A stretch of DNA of 64,000 nucleotides, from NCBI GenBank assembly GCA_013146195.2, contig CM028377.1, positions 106,804,094-106,868,093 of the forward strand. The letters run 5' to 3'. The translations under genes and the position numbers were made by a program. The notes beneath the pieces were generated by a model, which saw only the letters and a list, made by a program, of their open reading frames with translations, was not told the DNA's origin and did not search any database. The DNA comes from Codonopsis lanceolata. Its lineage: Eukaryota; Streptophyta; Magnoliopsida; Asterales; Campanulaceae. Within the stretch, counting starts at the first letter, position 1; each line of letters starts with the position of its first letter. Positions 32,810 through 43,196 of the stretch are shown in pieces.

Positions 32810-34080
32810 TGCACCTACAAGAGGACCAAAAAACTCCACGATCTGCTCCCAAAACCGACACCAAACAGTAATTCACTTACACAAATCGTCTTGCGACTGC
32901 AGCCACATAAAAAGAAGTCTCGTTCTAAACATCTCTTCAAACCCTTTGATTCCCTCCAACAAAGGAAAAATTTCTCACGACTTCCCTCAGCATCCAAGAA
33001 AAAACCTCAACGTGGGCGCAACTCTGATCGTTGTTTCATTTGTCACAAAAAGGGACATTTTGCAAAAGACTGTCCAGATACGAGGAAATCTCAAGCGTTG
33101 ATCCAAACGCTCAATCAAATAGAGCCGGTGGATCTCTCAAACCTCGAGTCCCTATATTCCCTTGATGATGAACAAAGTGATTCTACAATCTCTTCAATTG
33201 CCTGACGATGATACCAAGCCAAGTGTTTTTATGGTGAATCCCCTTCCCCACATCATGCAAGTTCAAAAAAGCCAACACATACCTTTGTCCAAAATCCATC
33301 TTCTCACCTCCACATATGCTAAGCCGATCTAGATAATCGTCTTCTTTGATATAGGATCCTCTGTATCAATTCTGAATCCAAAAATACTCTCTGCCAGCTT
33401 TTGGAGACCACATCATCAATACTTGCCGCTAATGGTGAAAGTTTCATCATTGACAAGTTTAGTATTCCAGTACAAACTGTTAAGATCAAGCTCATACGGA
33501 AAAGATCTCGCGACATCCTTCATAAGTTACATAACTTAAGGGTGGACGCAATATGGTGCCTGCTACAAAAGTTTCTTCAATCCATGGAGCCCGGTCTCGC
33601 GACTTTACATGGCATTTGCTCCAACCATAGAAACTCTCAAGCAACAAATCATCCAAGACTCATGTGCTTCATCCCACACGGAGTTCCTTGCGAAACACCC
33701 CGCCGCTCTGTGGCTGAATTCCTCATTCTATGTCTCCTTACCCTTCAAACAAAATGAAGATGTTAATCCTACCAAAGCAAGCCATCCATGGATGAATCTA
33801 GACCAATACCAACGTGCCCTCACAGAATGCACCCAACTGTTTGACCAAAAGATCATTGAACCAACATCCTCTCCATGGGCATGTGAAGCATTCTATGTCA
33901 ACAAAAGAAGTGAACAAGTTCGTGAAAAGATAAGGTTGGTTATGCCTCTCAATCAGTTTTTGGTAGATGATAAATTTCCCCTCCCACAGGAACGATCCTT
34001 GTTCCAATCCCTATCAAATGCAAAGGCCCTCTCCAAGTTTGATATCCTCGAGCCATCCCCTATCATATTATGTTAGATAT
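32810..34080 (+). pseudogene. Caulimovirid coat end, zinc knuckle, protease and RT start (short copy)
   Basis: Plus-strand copy of the minus-strand segment 30120-28200 with a deletion (coat region 30050-29500 is missing at about 32870). An intact CCHC zinc knuckle (CFICHKKGHFAKDC) lies at about 33028-33075. A decayed protease follows at 33240-33480. The RT entry is at 33609-34076 (FAPTIETLKQQI, SSPWACEAFYVNK). It is truncated before the catalytic YIDD. Confidence 0.8.
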
Positions 34081-34530
34081 GCAAGCCTTATCAGATGATC
34101 ACCTGTTTCATCCAAGTGGATAGACACTCTTGATGAATGGCGTTTTTCTCACATCATCCCAACTTTTGAAACATCCGAATCATCGGTGGATGAAGGCGTA
34201 ATAATTGATAATAATAGTAATGGGTCTTACCCGGATCCATATGAAGACGACCCATCTCATTCGGACTCCCGTTGGTAACGTCATGGCATACGTCTTTTGT
34301 ATAATTATTAGTCTCTACCGTCATGGCTTACGTTATAAGCTCAATTTTCTGTTGTTTTTCCTTGTAAGGGCCTGTGATTTCCATTTGTAAGCAGAGGAAG
34401 AAAAGAAAGACACAATATCTTCTTAGTTGTTCTTGTTTTAATCTTCAATCTTCTTATTCTTCTTTTAAGTTTTATTTGTCTTTATAGATGCCTAAACCCC
34501 CTCAATTCTTTGGTATCAGAGTCGTAACCC
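34081..34530 (+). promoter_or_regulatory. Caulimovirid promoter/leader and primer site (short copy, TATA lost)
   Basis: Both TGACG-type repeats are recognisable in reverse (34278-34295, 34319-34335). The segment with the TATA box is deleted: CCTTGTAAGGGCCTGTG at 34360-34376 joins sequences that flank the TATA box in the long copy. The purine-rich leader follows, then TTTGGTATCAGAGTCG (34509-34524), a good tRNA-Met primer site. RT to RNase H is missing before the promoter. Confidence 0.7.
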
Positions 34531-35286
34531 CTTTCCCCCCCCCCCCGGCGGAGTTTCAAATTAGAATGGATCTCTCACATCAGAAAACCATAACCATACT
34601 CTAGCACCTGGATTAGCCCAATTTCTTTTTCCATACAAGTTCGTTGAGGATTTTTGTAAGTCGACGAAGGCGTCACCTTGGTTTCCTCATAAAAGTTATT
34701 GAAAAAGAAAAAGCTTCTTCAAACTTTTGCATTATTCATGGGTTCAAATTCTCTTTTAACCCCTTCTTCCAGCTTCCGATAGTCTTCTGCCTCTAAGATA
34801 GATCAATTATATGAGATATCTTATGTTCCGATAATTTGAAAATCCCCATATCCCAATTTCATATAGTTAATCCCTACCATGTATTTTCAAAGCCTACTTC
34901 TTTAACCAGAAAAGTCAAAAAATTGATAGGTTCTTCCTCGGTCCAACAAGTTAAAGAGTATGTTCAAGTTTCCAAGTTTGATTCGTACCAACTTCCTGCA
35001 ACTTCTGCTCAACATCTAGTGGCCTTATCCCTTCCAGCCGACCTTCCACTATCTCTCCCAAGGGTATACTCATATCCACTTTGGTGCTATAAGACTAGCT
35101 CTTACTTTCCATGGTCATAAAGGTCTCCCAGCTTTCTCAAGAATTGCTTTGGTAGATACTAGGTTCGTTGAGTATCAACACGCATGTATTGGTACAATTC
35201 AAACAACTCTGAATGTTGGAACAGTTTTTGTCACGTTCAACATGAGTATACCCTTGGGAGAGGCAGTGTCTGAGAAGGTGCATGTT
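34531..35286 (+). pseudogene. Caulimovirid leader and movement protein fragment (short copy) with fold-back end
   Basis: A C-run (34539-34547), then the start of the movement protein in broken frames (34836-35120, 35137-35240). It ends with a short inverted copy of its own sequence: GAGTATACCCTTGGGAGAG at 35244-35262 against the inverse at about 35055-35073. It is joined to LINE D at 35287. Confidence 0.65.
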
Positions 35287-36088
35287 GGCTTTGTCCCATT
35301 TTAAACCTCTCAAAGCTGTTACTACCTCTTCCTCACTGAAATCCTGCTTCAGCTGCTCTTTATCCTCGGTCGGAAGAGATTTAAATGCAACTCCATCCAG
35401 CTTTAGCTTCCATCCTTCACTCTTTGAATAAAGCTCCTGATAAAACTCTACAGCGCCTATCTTAATAAGGTTGTGGTCTTCCGTCACAGTACCATTAACC
35501 CTCAATCTTTTTATTTTATTGAAACTGTTGTGAACCTTAGCCATCCGATGGGAAAATCTGGTATTCTTGTCTCCTTCCCGCAGCCACAGGATTCTCGATT
35601 TCTGCCTCCAACTGATTTCTTCGCTTAACAAAAGTCTCTTAATTTCCAGATTTAACTCTACTCTGCTTGTCTTTATCAACCCCCAACCTACCCTCACTCT
35701 CCAAAAGATCTAATCTGCTGATTTCATCCATAACTGCTTTTATTCTCGATTCAATCATCCCAAAAATCTCCCTGTTCTACACTCTGAGATCTGCCTTAAG
35801 CAACTTTAATTTTCTGGCAATTCTGAAACACAGCATTTTAGTTTCACCCACTCCCTCACTTTCCAGCAGAATAGGGACATGATCAGAGGCTAACTTCAGG
35901 AGAGTATGTTGGGAAAAGTCACCCATCTGATCTACCCATTCCGGAGATAGAAGGAACCTGTCAATTCTCGAACGTTGCTGACTTTCGCCACCTCTAAAAC
36001 AAGTGAAAGCATTCCCTTCTAAAGGCAAATCCACCAAATTCATCTCATTAATGAAATCATTAAAATTAATCCACCAAATTCATCTCAT
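35287..36088 (-). mobile_element. LINE D, 5' part (endonuclease end and RT start)
   Basis: 36043-35777 reads MNLVDLPLEGNAFTCFRGGE, SRIDRFLLSPEW and ASDHVPILLE, the end of the endonuclease with the SDH catalytic motif intact. 35697-35290 reads KSRILWLREGDKNTRFSHRM and ALRGLKWDKA, the entry to RT. It is 5'-truncated inside the endonuclease. A 19-bp phrase (CCACCAAATTCATCTCATT) is repeated at 36031-36049 and 36071-36089 at the truncated 5' end. It joins 26105 once the inserted block is removed. Confidence 0.85.
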
Positions 36089-36893
36089 TCATGTTTAGGA
36101 GTTGAGGTCGAAGGATGATTTTTTTGTAGTATTGGCTAATGGCCCCATACCTCGAGAATGATCTGATTATTTACGATGGACAGTCAATCGAAATGGAAAG
36201 TTCTCAGTCAAGTCTTTCTATTTGTATCTTGGACTCCTCCCCCTCCATTTAGATGAAATCGCATATGGAGGTCAGTAGCCCTTCTAAAACTATCCTTTTT
36301 CATTTGGTCAGCAGCTTCGGAGGCCATTCTTATTGGTGACAATTTGAGAAAAAGAGGCAAGATTTTAGTTGATCACTGTTGTATGTGTATGAGTGAGGAA
36401 ACAATGAACCACCGTCTATTACATTATGAAATAGTCAGAAGCTTAAGGAGCATTCTTCTCTTTTGGTTTGGCTTATCTTGGACCATGCCCCATTATGTTG
36501 AAGGTTTTTTGGTTGCTTGGTATGGCTTACGCATTTCATCTTCGAAAACAAAACTTCAGAGGCTTCTCCACATTGCATGTGGACTCTTTGGTGGGAGAGA
36601 ATCTGGAGGAATTTCAAGGAATTACTTTACCAATACCTAAGCTCTAGTTTTTTATGCTCAGCACTTGTTTTTCAGGTTTAGTGAATACTTATACCAATGC
36701 AATCATCAGTTTTGTGGATTTTTGGTGAAGATGGGGTTGGGTCCTTTACTGTTCTATTCATATTATTATGTTTTATCCTTTTTCAGCCGCATTTGGCATG
36801 TAATCTTCTTTTGTGAATGCCTTTTGCTCCTATTGTTCAGGTTCGTCCCCTCGGGAAAATTTTTATATGGACATATTACTTATCAAAATTTAA
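36089..36893 (+). mobile_element. LINE E, 3' half (zf-RVT and tail)
   Basis: It resumes with the same 15 bases TCATGTTTAGGAGTT (36089-36103) that end the first half. The frame at 36344-36640 gives RKRGKILVDHCCMCMSEETM, the zf-RVT domain (last His/Cys motif altered to LLHYE). The end is A-rich (about 36884-36905). Confidence 0.8.
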
Positions 36894-36905
36894 AAAATAA
36901 AAAAC

Positions 36906-37370
36906 TTGAATAGAAAAGCAGATCTATGGGAGAAAAGGGGAAACCAAAATAACTTCTGAACCAAACTGCAGCTATATTGAAAAAGGCAGTGTCAACTACT
37001 AACAAGAACCTGCATACTAACATGGAGAATGCATTAAAAAAATTCTACACACTCCTGAAAATATGCAAAGCAGAAACATATGACAGATAAACAGCAAAAG
37101 AATCAAATCGTATGGTGTTTACATGTTGGTTTTGTTTTTGATGAAACAAATCAAAGGCTTATACTCAAAACAAAGACATCAAGAACAAGAAGAAAACAAC
37201 AAAGGAGATATAAGATAATGCATCCAGTGAAATCACATAGGAACTCGAAATGAAAACAGCACATGACAAAAAACTCTGACAACTCTCACAATTGAGCATC
37301 TTATTTTTATAGACAAAAAGAATATTAACAGGTACAGTTATAAACTTGAAGGTATGATACGCACCTGACT
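36906..37370. other. Intron sequence, no gene
   Basis: Unremarkable AT-rich sequence after the LINE E tail. Confidence 0.4.
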
Positions 37371-37960
37371 TGGCCTAAAAAGTGTTGCCACAAGTTTGGG
37401 GGGGTTCATTTGTCAAGTTAGAAGTCTTGGGGGATGTTTTGGAGACTTCAGGGGGCCCAAGTGACAATTTGGCAAATCCTTGCACGAAGGCGGGCACGTC
37501 TACCCCATTTCCAGAAACTTGGAATTTCTACTGTGACCTCGCACCATAAAAAGGGGCACCCTTGTGCCGTGCCACTTTTAGGGTTTACTGTTTTGGTAAC
37601 TTTCATAATTTAGGGTTTTTGTTTCCTTATTTAAATAGGGTTTCTGTACGACAACTTTAATAATTCTTTTGGTAACTTTTTATTCTACGTGGATTGATTA
37701 TTGATTTAATTGCATTTGACAAATTGTGTTCTTCATATTGAGTGTTCTGGATTGAAAGCTCATAGTGCTAACATTCGTGGATTCCGTGTTTGCATTGCAA
37801 ATTCGACTTATCAGTTGAAAAGTTATCCCAATTGTGGCGTCATTCACAATACCAATGTTCGCGTCCTCTCGAGGGTGTTGGGTCGTGATGTCATTCAGCA
37901 TCAAACCTACCTAGGAAGATCTTGGGGTGCATCAAGTATCACATCAAGGTAAAATTTCCA
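37371..37960 (+). mobile_element. Possible LTR fragment with core promoter
   Basis: A G-rich start, a TATA-like TATTTAAATAGGG at about 37637-37649, repeated AGGGTTT phrases and a phrase GGGGTGCATCAAGTATCACATC at the end. These look like a plant LTR, but no terminal duplication or partner copy was found. Confidence 0.3.
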
Positions 37961-38147
37961 GAAAGTTTGTTGACATTAACTTTGAAATGGATATTTAAAC
38001 TTTGAAAAGTGATATATTAGCTGATTTGGAGGCACCTAAGTATTTCTAGGCAGAACCTCAAAAATTCATAATAACTCCGTGAATGAAAACAATGAGACAA
38101 TTAAATTAACAACCTTAATGGGACTGAATAAACAGTGCAGAACCCAC

Positions 38148-38252
38148 CAGATTATTGCATGCCGAGGCAACATGTGGATCCCTTTCGCCAAAACCTTTGG
38201 TAGCTTCTTGCAATGCACCTATGAACAGCCGCTCAGCATCCTCCAGTTTTCC
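38148..38252 (-). CDS. TPR gene exon 4
   Basis: 105 bases, 35 codons, phase 0 at both ends. The acceptor is CTTTCTTCTAG| and the donor CTG|gtgggt. It encodes GKLEDAERLFIGALQEA and GERDPHVASACNNL, a canonical KLC-type TPR (residues L, A, LF, ALQ, HP-like, ACNNLA). It should run into AELYR of exon 5. Confidence 0.85.
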
Positions 38253-38429
38253 CTAGAAGAAAGTGGAACTAAACATTAGAGGTAAAGGAAACCTAAATAG
38301 TAAAAAGTATAAACCAGAAAACAGAAGTGCGAGTATATAACACACACACAAGCAAACATTTAAAAATAGGATGATATTATGCTCTTACTTATCAAAAATA
38401 TATATATATATAGGATGATAAATTCTTGC
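38253..38429 (-). other. GC-AG intron of the TPR gene with (TA)n run
   Basis: 177-bp intron between exons 3 and 4, the only short intron found besides 7971-8285. Donor GCAAGA, acceptor TTCTTCTAG. It holds a TA microsatellite at 38399-38412. Confidence 0.75.
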
Positions 38430-38620
38430 CTGCAAAAACAAATCACGTCCACTATCAGTAAATATTCGCCACTTTGAGGAATGTACATTTGATACCACTG
38501 ACCCATCCTCGATTTTCCGTAAGCTAGTTAAAGATTCTCCACTTGTATCACTTTCAGGACTCAGGTTAACTGATCCATCATCCGCCAAAACAGGAGTGGC
38601 ATTTAACCCAAGAAATATTA
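38430..38620 (-). CDS. TPR gene exon 3, with GC splice donor
   Basis: 191 bases. It enters after CTATCTGCAG| and ends TTTTTGCAG|gcaaga, a GC donor with otherwise good consensus. It encodes VIFLGLNATPVLADDG, an acidic Ser-rich linker, then SGRDLFLQ at the start of the first TPR. The reading continues exactly into exon 4 (LFLQ|GKLEDAERLF), which confirms the GC-AG intron at 38253-38429. Confidence 0.8.
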
Positions 38621-39547
38621 CTGCAGATAGTAGCACTTAATTAATTCCACCGACTTGAGACACTTGTTCCATAAATCTAGAGCGGTATGTACATCAATAG
38701 ATAAGTGCATTCTTAAGTTTGTGAAAGACAACTCAGAACACTGACTGTTAGCTTAAAGTTAATAAACAAAAATTCAAAATACTTCACAATAAAGTGCCAC
38801 GCATCTGTCGTGAGATACATAAACGATGTTACTTGTTTACAAAACAAACGAGTAACCTTGTCTTTATAGATAGGATGATAAGTACACCGAAAACAGTAAG
38901 ACTAGGTGTAAGCAGGTTAGTATGCAGTATGCACAAAATATTAATGAAATGAATGACCAGTAGAAGGTAGAGCTCTTAAGGAAATATCCTCATCCAAGCT
39001 AATTGAGAAAAAGGAACAAAAGAAAAGAAGAACTAGAGGAAGAAGAACCTCTTAAGCTAAAGAACTTGTTCAGATATTAAACCACACCCCTGTCAAAGCT
39101 AACTTCTTGACATAGCTTAATGCTTTCTCCCCATATGACAATTCACCAACAGTATCATTTTCCTCATTGACTACTAGGACCTCGATACCTAACACCTCCT
39201 TTACCTATGAAGCCCGAACTTAGTTTCTAATCACCACCTTCTTGTCCACTCCATCCTGCTTGAAATGTTTAACACACATCTCACTTTTGCCTCCGTCTAT
39301 CCTCCAACATCAGTGAGCACCGACCACAAAACCTTGATGGCCAAACACTACAAACTGTAGGCACTAGAGCACTTCCTCTGGCTTGTTCGCTGTTTTCGTA
39401 TTTCCTGTTCTTGATTTTCTTATTTTAGTAAAAAAATATTAAAGAAAAAAAATTGTAGTCACCTCCTAAATTTAATTTCTCTTTTTATAATCATAAGTAA
39501 ATGTATATCGACATAAGTAGAAACACATATATTTCTATACATATTTT
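38621..39547. other. Intron sequence, no gene
   Basis: AT-rich, no ORF or element boundaries recognised. Confidence 0.4.
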
Positions 39548-39643
39548 TTATTTATTTTTATAGGTAAGTGTGACCCCTTGTTGGTATAAGATTGGAACCA
39601 AGGGCGTTGCCTCGAGCGCCTTGCCTTCTCTCCCACCCCTTGC
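39548..39643 (-). mobile_element. tRNA-derived SINE, copy 3
   Basis: The reverse complement has GGGGTGGGAGAGAAGGCAAG, GGTTCCAATC (box B) and the AGGGGTCACACTTACCTAT end before an A-run. It abuts the 3' end of LINE F at 39648. Target duplication not clear. Confidence 0.75.
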
Positions 39644-39647
39644 GGTC

Positions 39648-40690
39648 TGTTTTTTTATATATATAAGTAAAATATTATATACCAATGCGTCAAACCAGGT
39701 GATGCGTCCAATGTCCTTGTACACTAGAAGTATACACAAATGGACTAATCTATAGAAAAGCTATTAATAAAATCGACAAAAGAATAATTATGATTATGGG
39801 AAGTATTAGTATCCTCAGCACACCAAAAATGCAACATGCGTAGCAACTCATCCTTTAACTTGTCCATCGTCCTCTCCTTATTCTCAAACACCCTTCTATT
39901 CCTTTCCCTCCATATTGTCCAACAAATACAGAGACCGCCTCCAAATATTGTTCCTTCTCCTTTTCCACTTATACGGAGACCAACTCATAAGGAGTTCTTT
40001 CACCGATCTCGGCATCCACCATGCAATAGAAAAAAGACTAAACAGGTATTCCAAAGCATAGTCACAATCGGGCAATGGAGCAACAAGTGGTTCACACTTT
40101 CATCACACCCTTTGCACATGAAACACCAATTAACATAGATCAAATGGCGCCTCTGTAAATTATATCCTTTAAGGATGGCTTCTCTAGCAGCTTCCCATGC
40201 GAAAAACAACACTCTATATGGAGCTCTCACTTTCCAAAACACACAACTCAAATATATGGAGAAACTCTACACTTCACTACAAAGTCAATTGAACTAACAC
40301 CATCACTTCATTCAAGGGAACACAATCTCTCCGTTTCCTCTTGTCTCTTAATGGATTTAGACAAGTTAAAAATGTGAAAAATGTAGTGTATGATCAACAC
40401 TCTCACCATTACATTTGGATTATCCCTAATGGCTTTCACCGCTTCCCAAATAAAGAAAGCAACTCTAAGCTTTAGACTTCCAAATAGCTTTGGAACAATC
40501 CTCTCTCTCTTAGATAGAATGTAATAATAGGATCTAATAGAAAAGTCTTACTCTTGGAACCGTCCCCACCACCCTATCCTCCCACTGACCCACAAGTTGA
40601 GAATACAACTTGTCAAAAAATTGCAAGCAAGAGTCCAACTCTCAATCTTGAAGATCTCTCATCCTCCATATGCAAAATAGAATTTACTAA
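39648..40690 (-). mobile_element. LINE F fragment(s), zf-RVT end
   Basis: The T-run at 39648-39654 is the poly(A) tail. 40251-40000 reads RAPYRVLFFAWEAAREAILK, NWCFMCKGCDE and NHLLLHC (zf-RVT). From 40690 to 40255 a second, more decayed zf-RVT region is present (FYLGSGESH, KAIWKSKA). Two 5'-truncated LINE pieces therefore lie side by side or nested. Confidence 0.7.
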
Positions 40691-40736
40691 GCAATCTTTC
40701 TTTGTATCTAAATTAAACAAGGCAGAGAAGGATATC

Positions 40737-40772
<36 letters not shown>

Positions 40773-40779
40773 CACATGT
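40737..40779. repeat. (CA)n(TA)n microsatellite
   Basis: About ten CA units followed by about seven TA units. Confidence 0.95.
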
Positions 40780-40797
40780 ACATATTCGGCCGGCAAC

Positions 40798-40902
40798 CTC
40801 ACCGGCCTCGTCGTGAGAGATAGTTACGTAGCGCTTGAAGAGGACGGATTCAGTGGAGAGAATGATCAGACGGTCGATAACGGTGTCGCAAGTGCGCTGC
40901 AT
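40798..40902 (-). pseudogene. Isolated first-exon-like coding segment, unknown protein
   Basis: GC-rich island on the minus strand. The ATG at 40902 opens MQRTCDTVIDRLIILSTESV, then LFKRYVTISHDEA, ending at a good donor CCG|gtgagg. It is not repetitive, has gene-like base composition and lies between TPR exons 2 and 3. I do not recognise the protein. It may be a captured gene fragment or an alternative first exon: its exit phase (1) would fit TPR exon 3. No further exon was found. Confidence 0.4.
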
Positions 40903-41357
40903 CGCCGGTTAAACGCTCAAGGAAGTGTTCGTTCTCTCGAGCTTTGAGGTCTATTCCTGAATTTGGTTTACACTATCAGTGGGCCATTGTTGGGGGTTTT
41001 GGTTTGGTGTCTTGATCGGAGTGCTCCTCTTTTATCATTTTTTCATCTTCGATTTGGCTTGACCGAGGTGATTTTTCAGATTGTTGATTCCATGTTTTGG
41101 TTAGGGTTTTGTTTTATTTCAATGGGATGAAAATGAATTTGGGGAAGAACGTGTTGTGGTCCTTTTACAAACCATAGGGACTCGATTGCAAATTGTAAAA
41201 TAGTTGAAGTACAAAAATGTCATTTAAAACTTTTAAGCATTTAAAAACAATAATTTGCTTCCTACTCCCCCCCACACACACACACACGAAAAAAACAAAA
41301 ACCTATAGAAACTAGAAACTATTAACTATCAGAAAAACATATACGAACTGTGTATAC

Positions 41358-41480
41358 CTGCTTGTCCAGATAAAAATATCCATATAAATGCATCTTGATG
41401 ATGCCTTTCCCACGTATGACTTCCAGAACCACCACCAGGATAAGAAAAAACTATTTTCCCTGGATGCAACATGAGCAAAG
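41358..41480 (-). CDS. TPR gene exon 2
   Basis: 123 bases between an acceptor ending in TTCTTATCAG at 41481 and the donor GCAG|gtatac. It encodes about 41 residues including PGGGSGSHTWERHHQDAF and the start of a hydrophobic stretch. An alternative acceptor about 24 bases upstream (TTCTTCAAG) would give the wrong phase, so the downstream one is preferred. Phases 1 and 1 fit exons 1 and 3. Confidence 0.6.
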
Positions 41481-43187
41481 CTGATAAGAATTGTGCATTG
41501 CTTGAAGAAGAAGAAACAGACAAACATAAGAATTTGAAACCAGATCACTAGATTCAGAAAATGGGAAAACATGTGAATGGAAGAAAATCAAGAGATACTA
41601 TATAGAACTATCACCAAACAAGGCAAACGTGTCTATTAGCATTCAAAGAACCATGACAACCTTAATAAGAAAGCGAAAAAGTATATTGACTTTTGGGAGA
41701 AGAGTTTTTACTGTATTGGTGTCTGTATACTGTGCATGTACATATAACTGACTCTTTTGGCAGCATGGAATGAAAATTATATACTGATAAAAAACAATAA
41801 CAATAACACCACCATCACTAATATAAAAAAAACATAAGGTGTCTTTTCAGTATACTCCCTGTGTACACACACTGTGTCACCTGTTTTGATTCCTTTTGTT
41901 TATATTACTTATTTACTTATCAACAAAATAAAAAACCACCACCACCACTAGTAACCTCCCTTCATAATTAATCAAATAATCAAAAAATGGAGCACTCAAA
42001 GGCGTTGCTGGAGATGAAAGTGAGTATAATTAACCTAGTAAGAGAACCGATTTATCATCAAACTTATCAGAATTTAGAGATGAATTGCCAAAGAACAAAG
42101 TGAAAAGGAAGAAAGGTTTTGGAGGGGGACGCAATTCCAATGATGCCTCATAGTGGAAGGCTTGGCCAAACATTTAACTGACAGAAGACAAACTCCTTGC
42201 TAAGCTCGAGTCAAGTTAGCAAATTGTATACATCTCAAGGACCACACAAGACAATACTGGAAACCCCTTGGGCAAGGAGTTTGAAGATGTTTCTTAGGAC
42301 AAGAGAAGTGGTCTCTCTATCGGAAAACTCTCAGAAGAGGACGATATAGGGAGGTGGAGAATGAAGCCTGAGATAACATTGGCAATATTTTTGACAGCAT
42401 GAACCCACGAAATATCTTTTGAGAGCAGTTCTGCATATCCTCCAAGAAAATCTCTCAGTGAAAAACCAGAAGCAAGAACAGTTGAGTGCTAGCATGTGAA
42501 ATAGGAACAGTTGAATGCCAAACTAGAGACTTTAGGTATGAATGCATCAACCTCTGAAAAGGTAAGAATCCTTATTCATTATCTCCCTGTCACTGCCAGT
42601 TTTTTGAATATTCAGAATACTACAAGCGTTCGAGGAGGATATTTACCAAGAAGGGATTAAGAGATCAACCTCGTAGGGTTCGCACATTCTATTTCTCAGA
42701 TCTCAAATTCATTCCAACATATGTGATCCTATAAAGGCATGCACCAAACAAAAGTAAATGTTTTGACAAATCATGTTGCGAGGAAAAGTACAAGTATGGT
42801 TAAGACATAAGATGTAACTTAGACAAACAATCATCCATTTAAACCATCTAATACATAGCTAACTTTACATGTTTGCTGTGACAAACAGAAATTTCTTCTT
42901 TGAGTTTCACTATAACACCCTTATAATCTCATCAAAAATGCTCTCATGTGTACCAGCCAGAAGATATTACGAGATAGAGCTTATATTATTCCTAAAATCT
43001 ATTGTGTTGTTGCTTTTGGATGATTAGGTTGGTGATGGCTTGGAATGTGCAACTAAATAGAGATTTGGGTCAATTTAATTTGACGGTATGGATGTCAAAG
43101 CTGATATATATACATTTGATCCAACGGTATGAATGTTAAAGCTCATGTAACTACCACAAGCTTGAGCTCATAATATTAGACCTCTTT
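41481..43187. other. TPR intron 1 sequence, no gene
   Basis: AT-rich sequence with a small ACC repeat (41935-41950). No ORF above background and no element boundaries were found, apart from the acceptor for exon 2 at its left edge. Confidence 0.4.
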
Positions 43188-43196
43188 TTCATATTT

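Larger units (their letters stand above)
26110..35286. mobile_element. Endogenous caulimovirid (pararetrovirus) block, rearranged
   Basis: About 9.2 kb inserted in LINE D with GGCTT on both sides (26105-26109, 35287-35291). It holds a long minus-strand copy (about 32800-26110) and a shorter plus-strand copy (about 32810-35230), arranged head to head with partial duplications. Order in the long copy: movement protein, coat protein with zinc knuckle, aspartic protease, RT, RNase H, promoter, leader and tRNA-Met primer site. This is the order of caulimovirids with one long ORF. Genus not determined. All ORFs are broken. Confidence 0.8.

Noticed and set aside
41481..41504. Upstream acceptor for TPR exon 2 at TTCTTCAAG
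   Set aside because: It would put exon 2 out of phase with exon 1; the acceptor at 41481 keeps phase.
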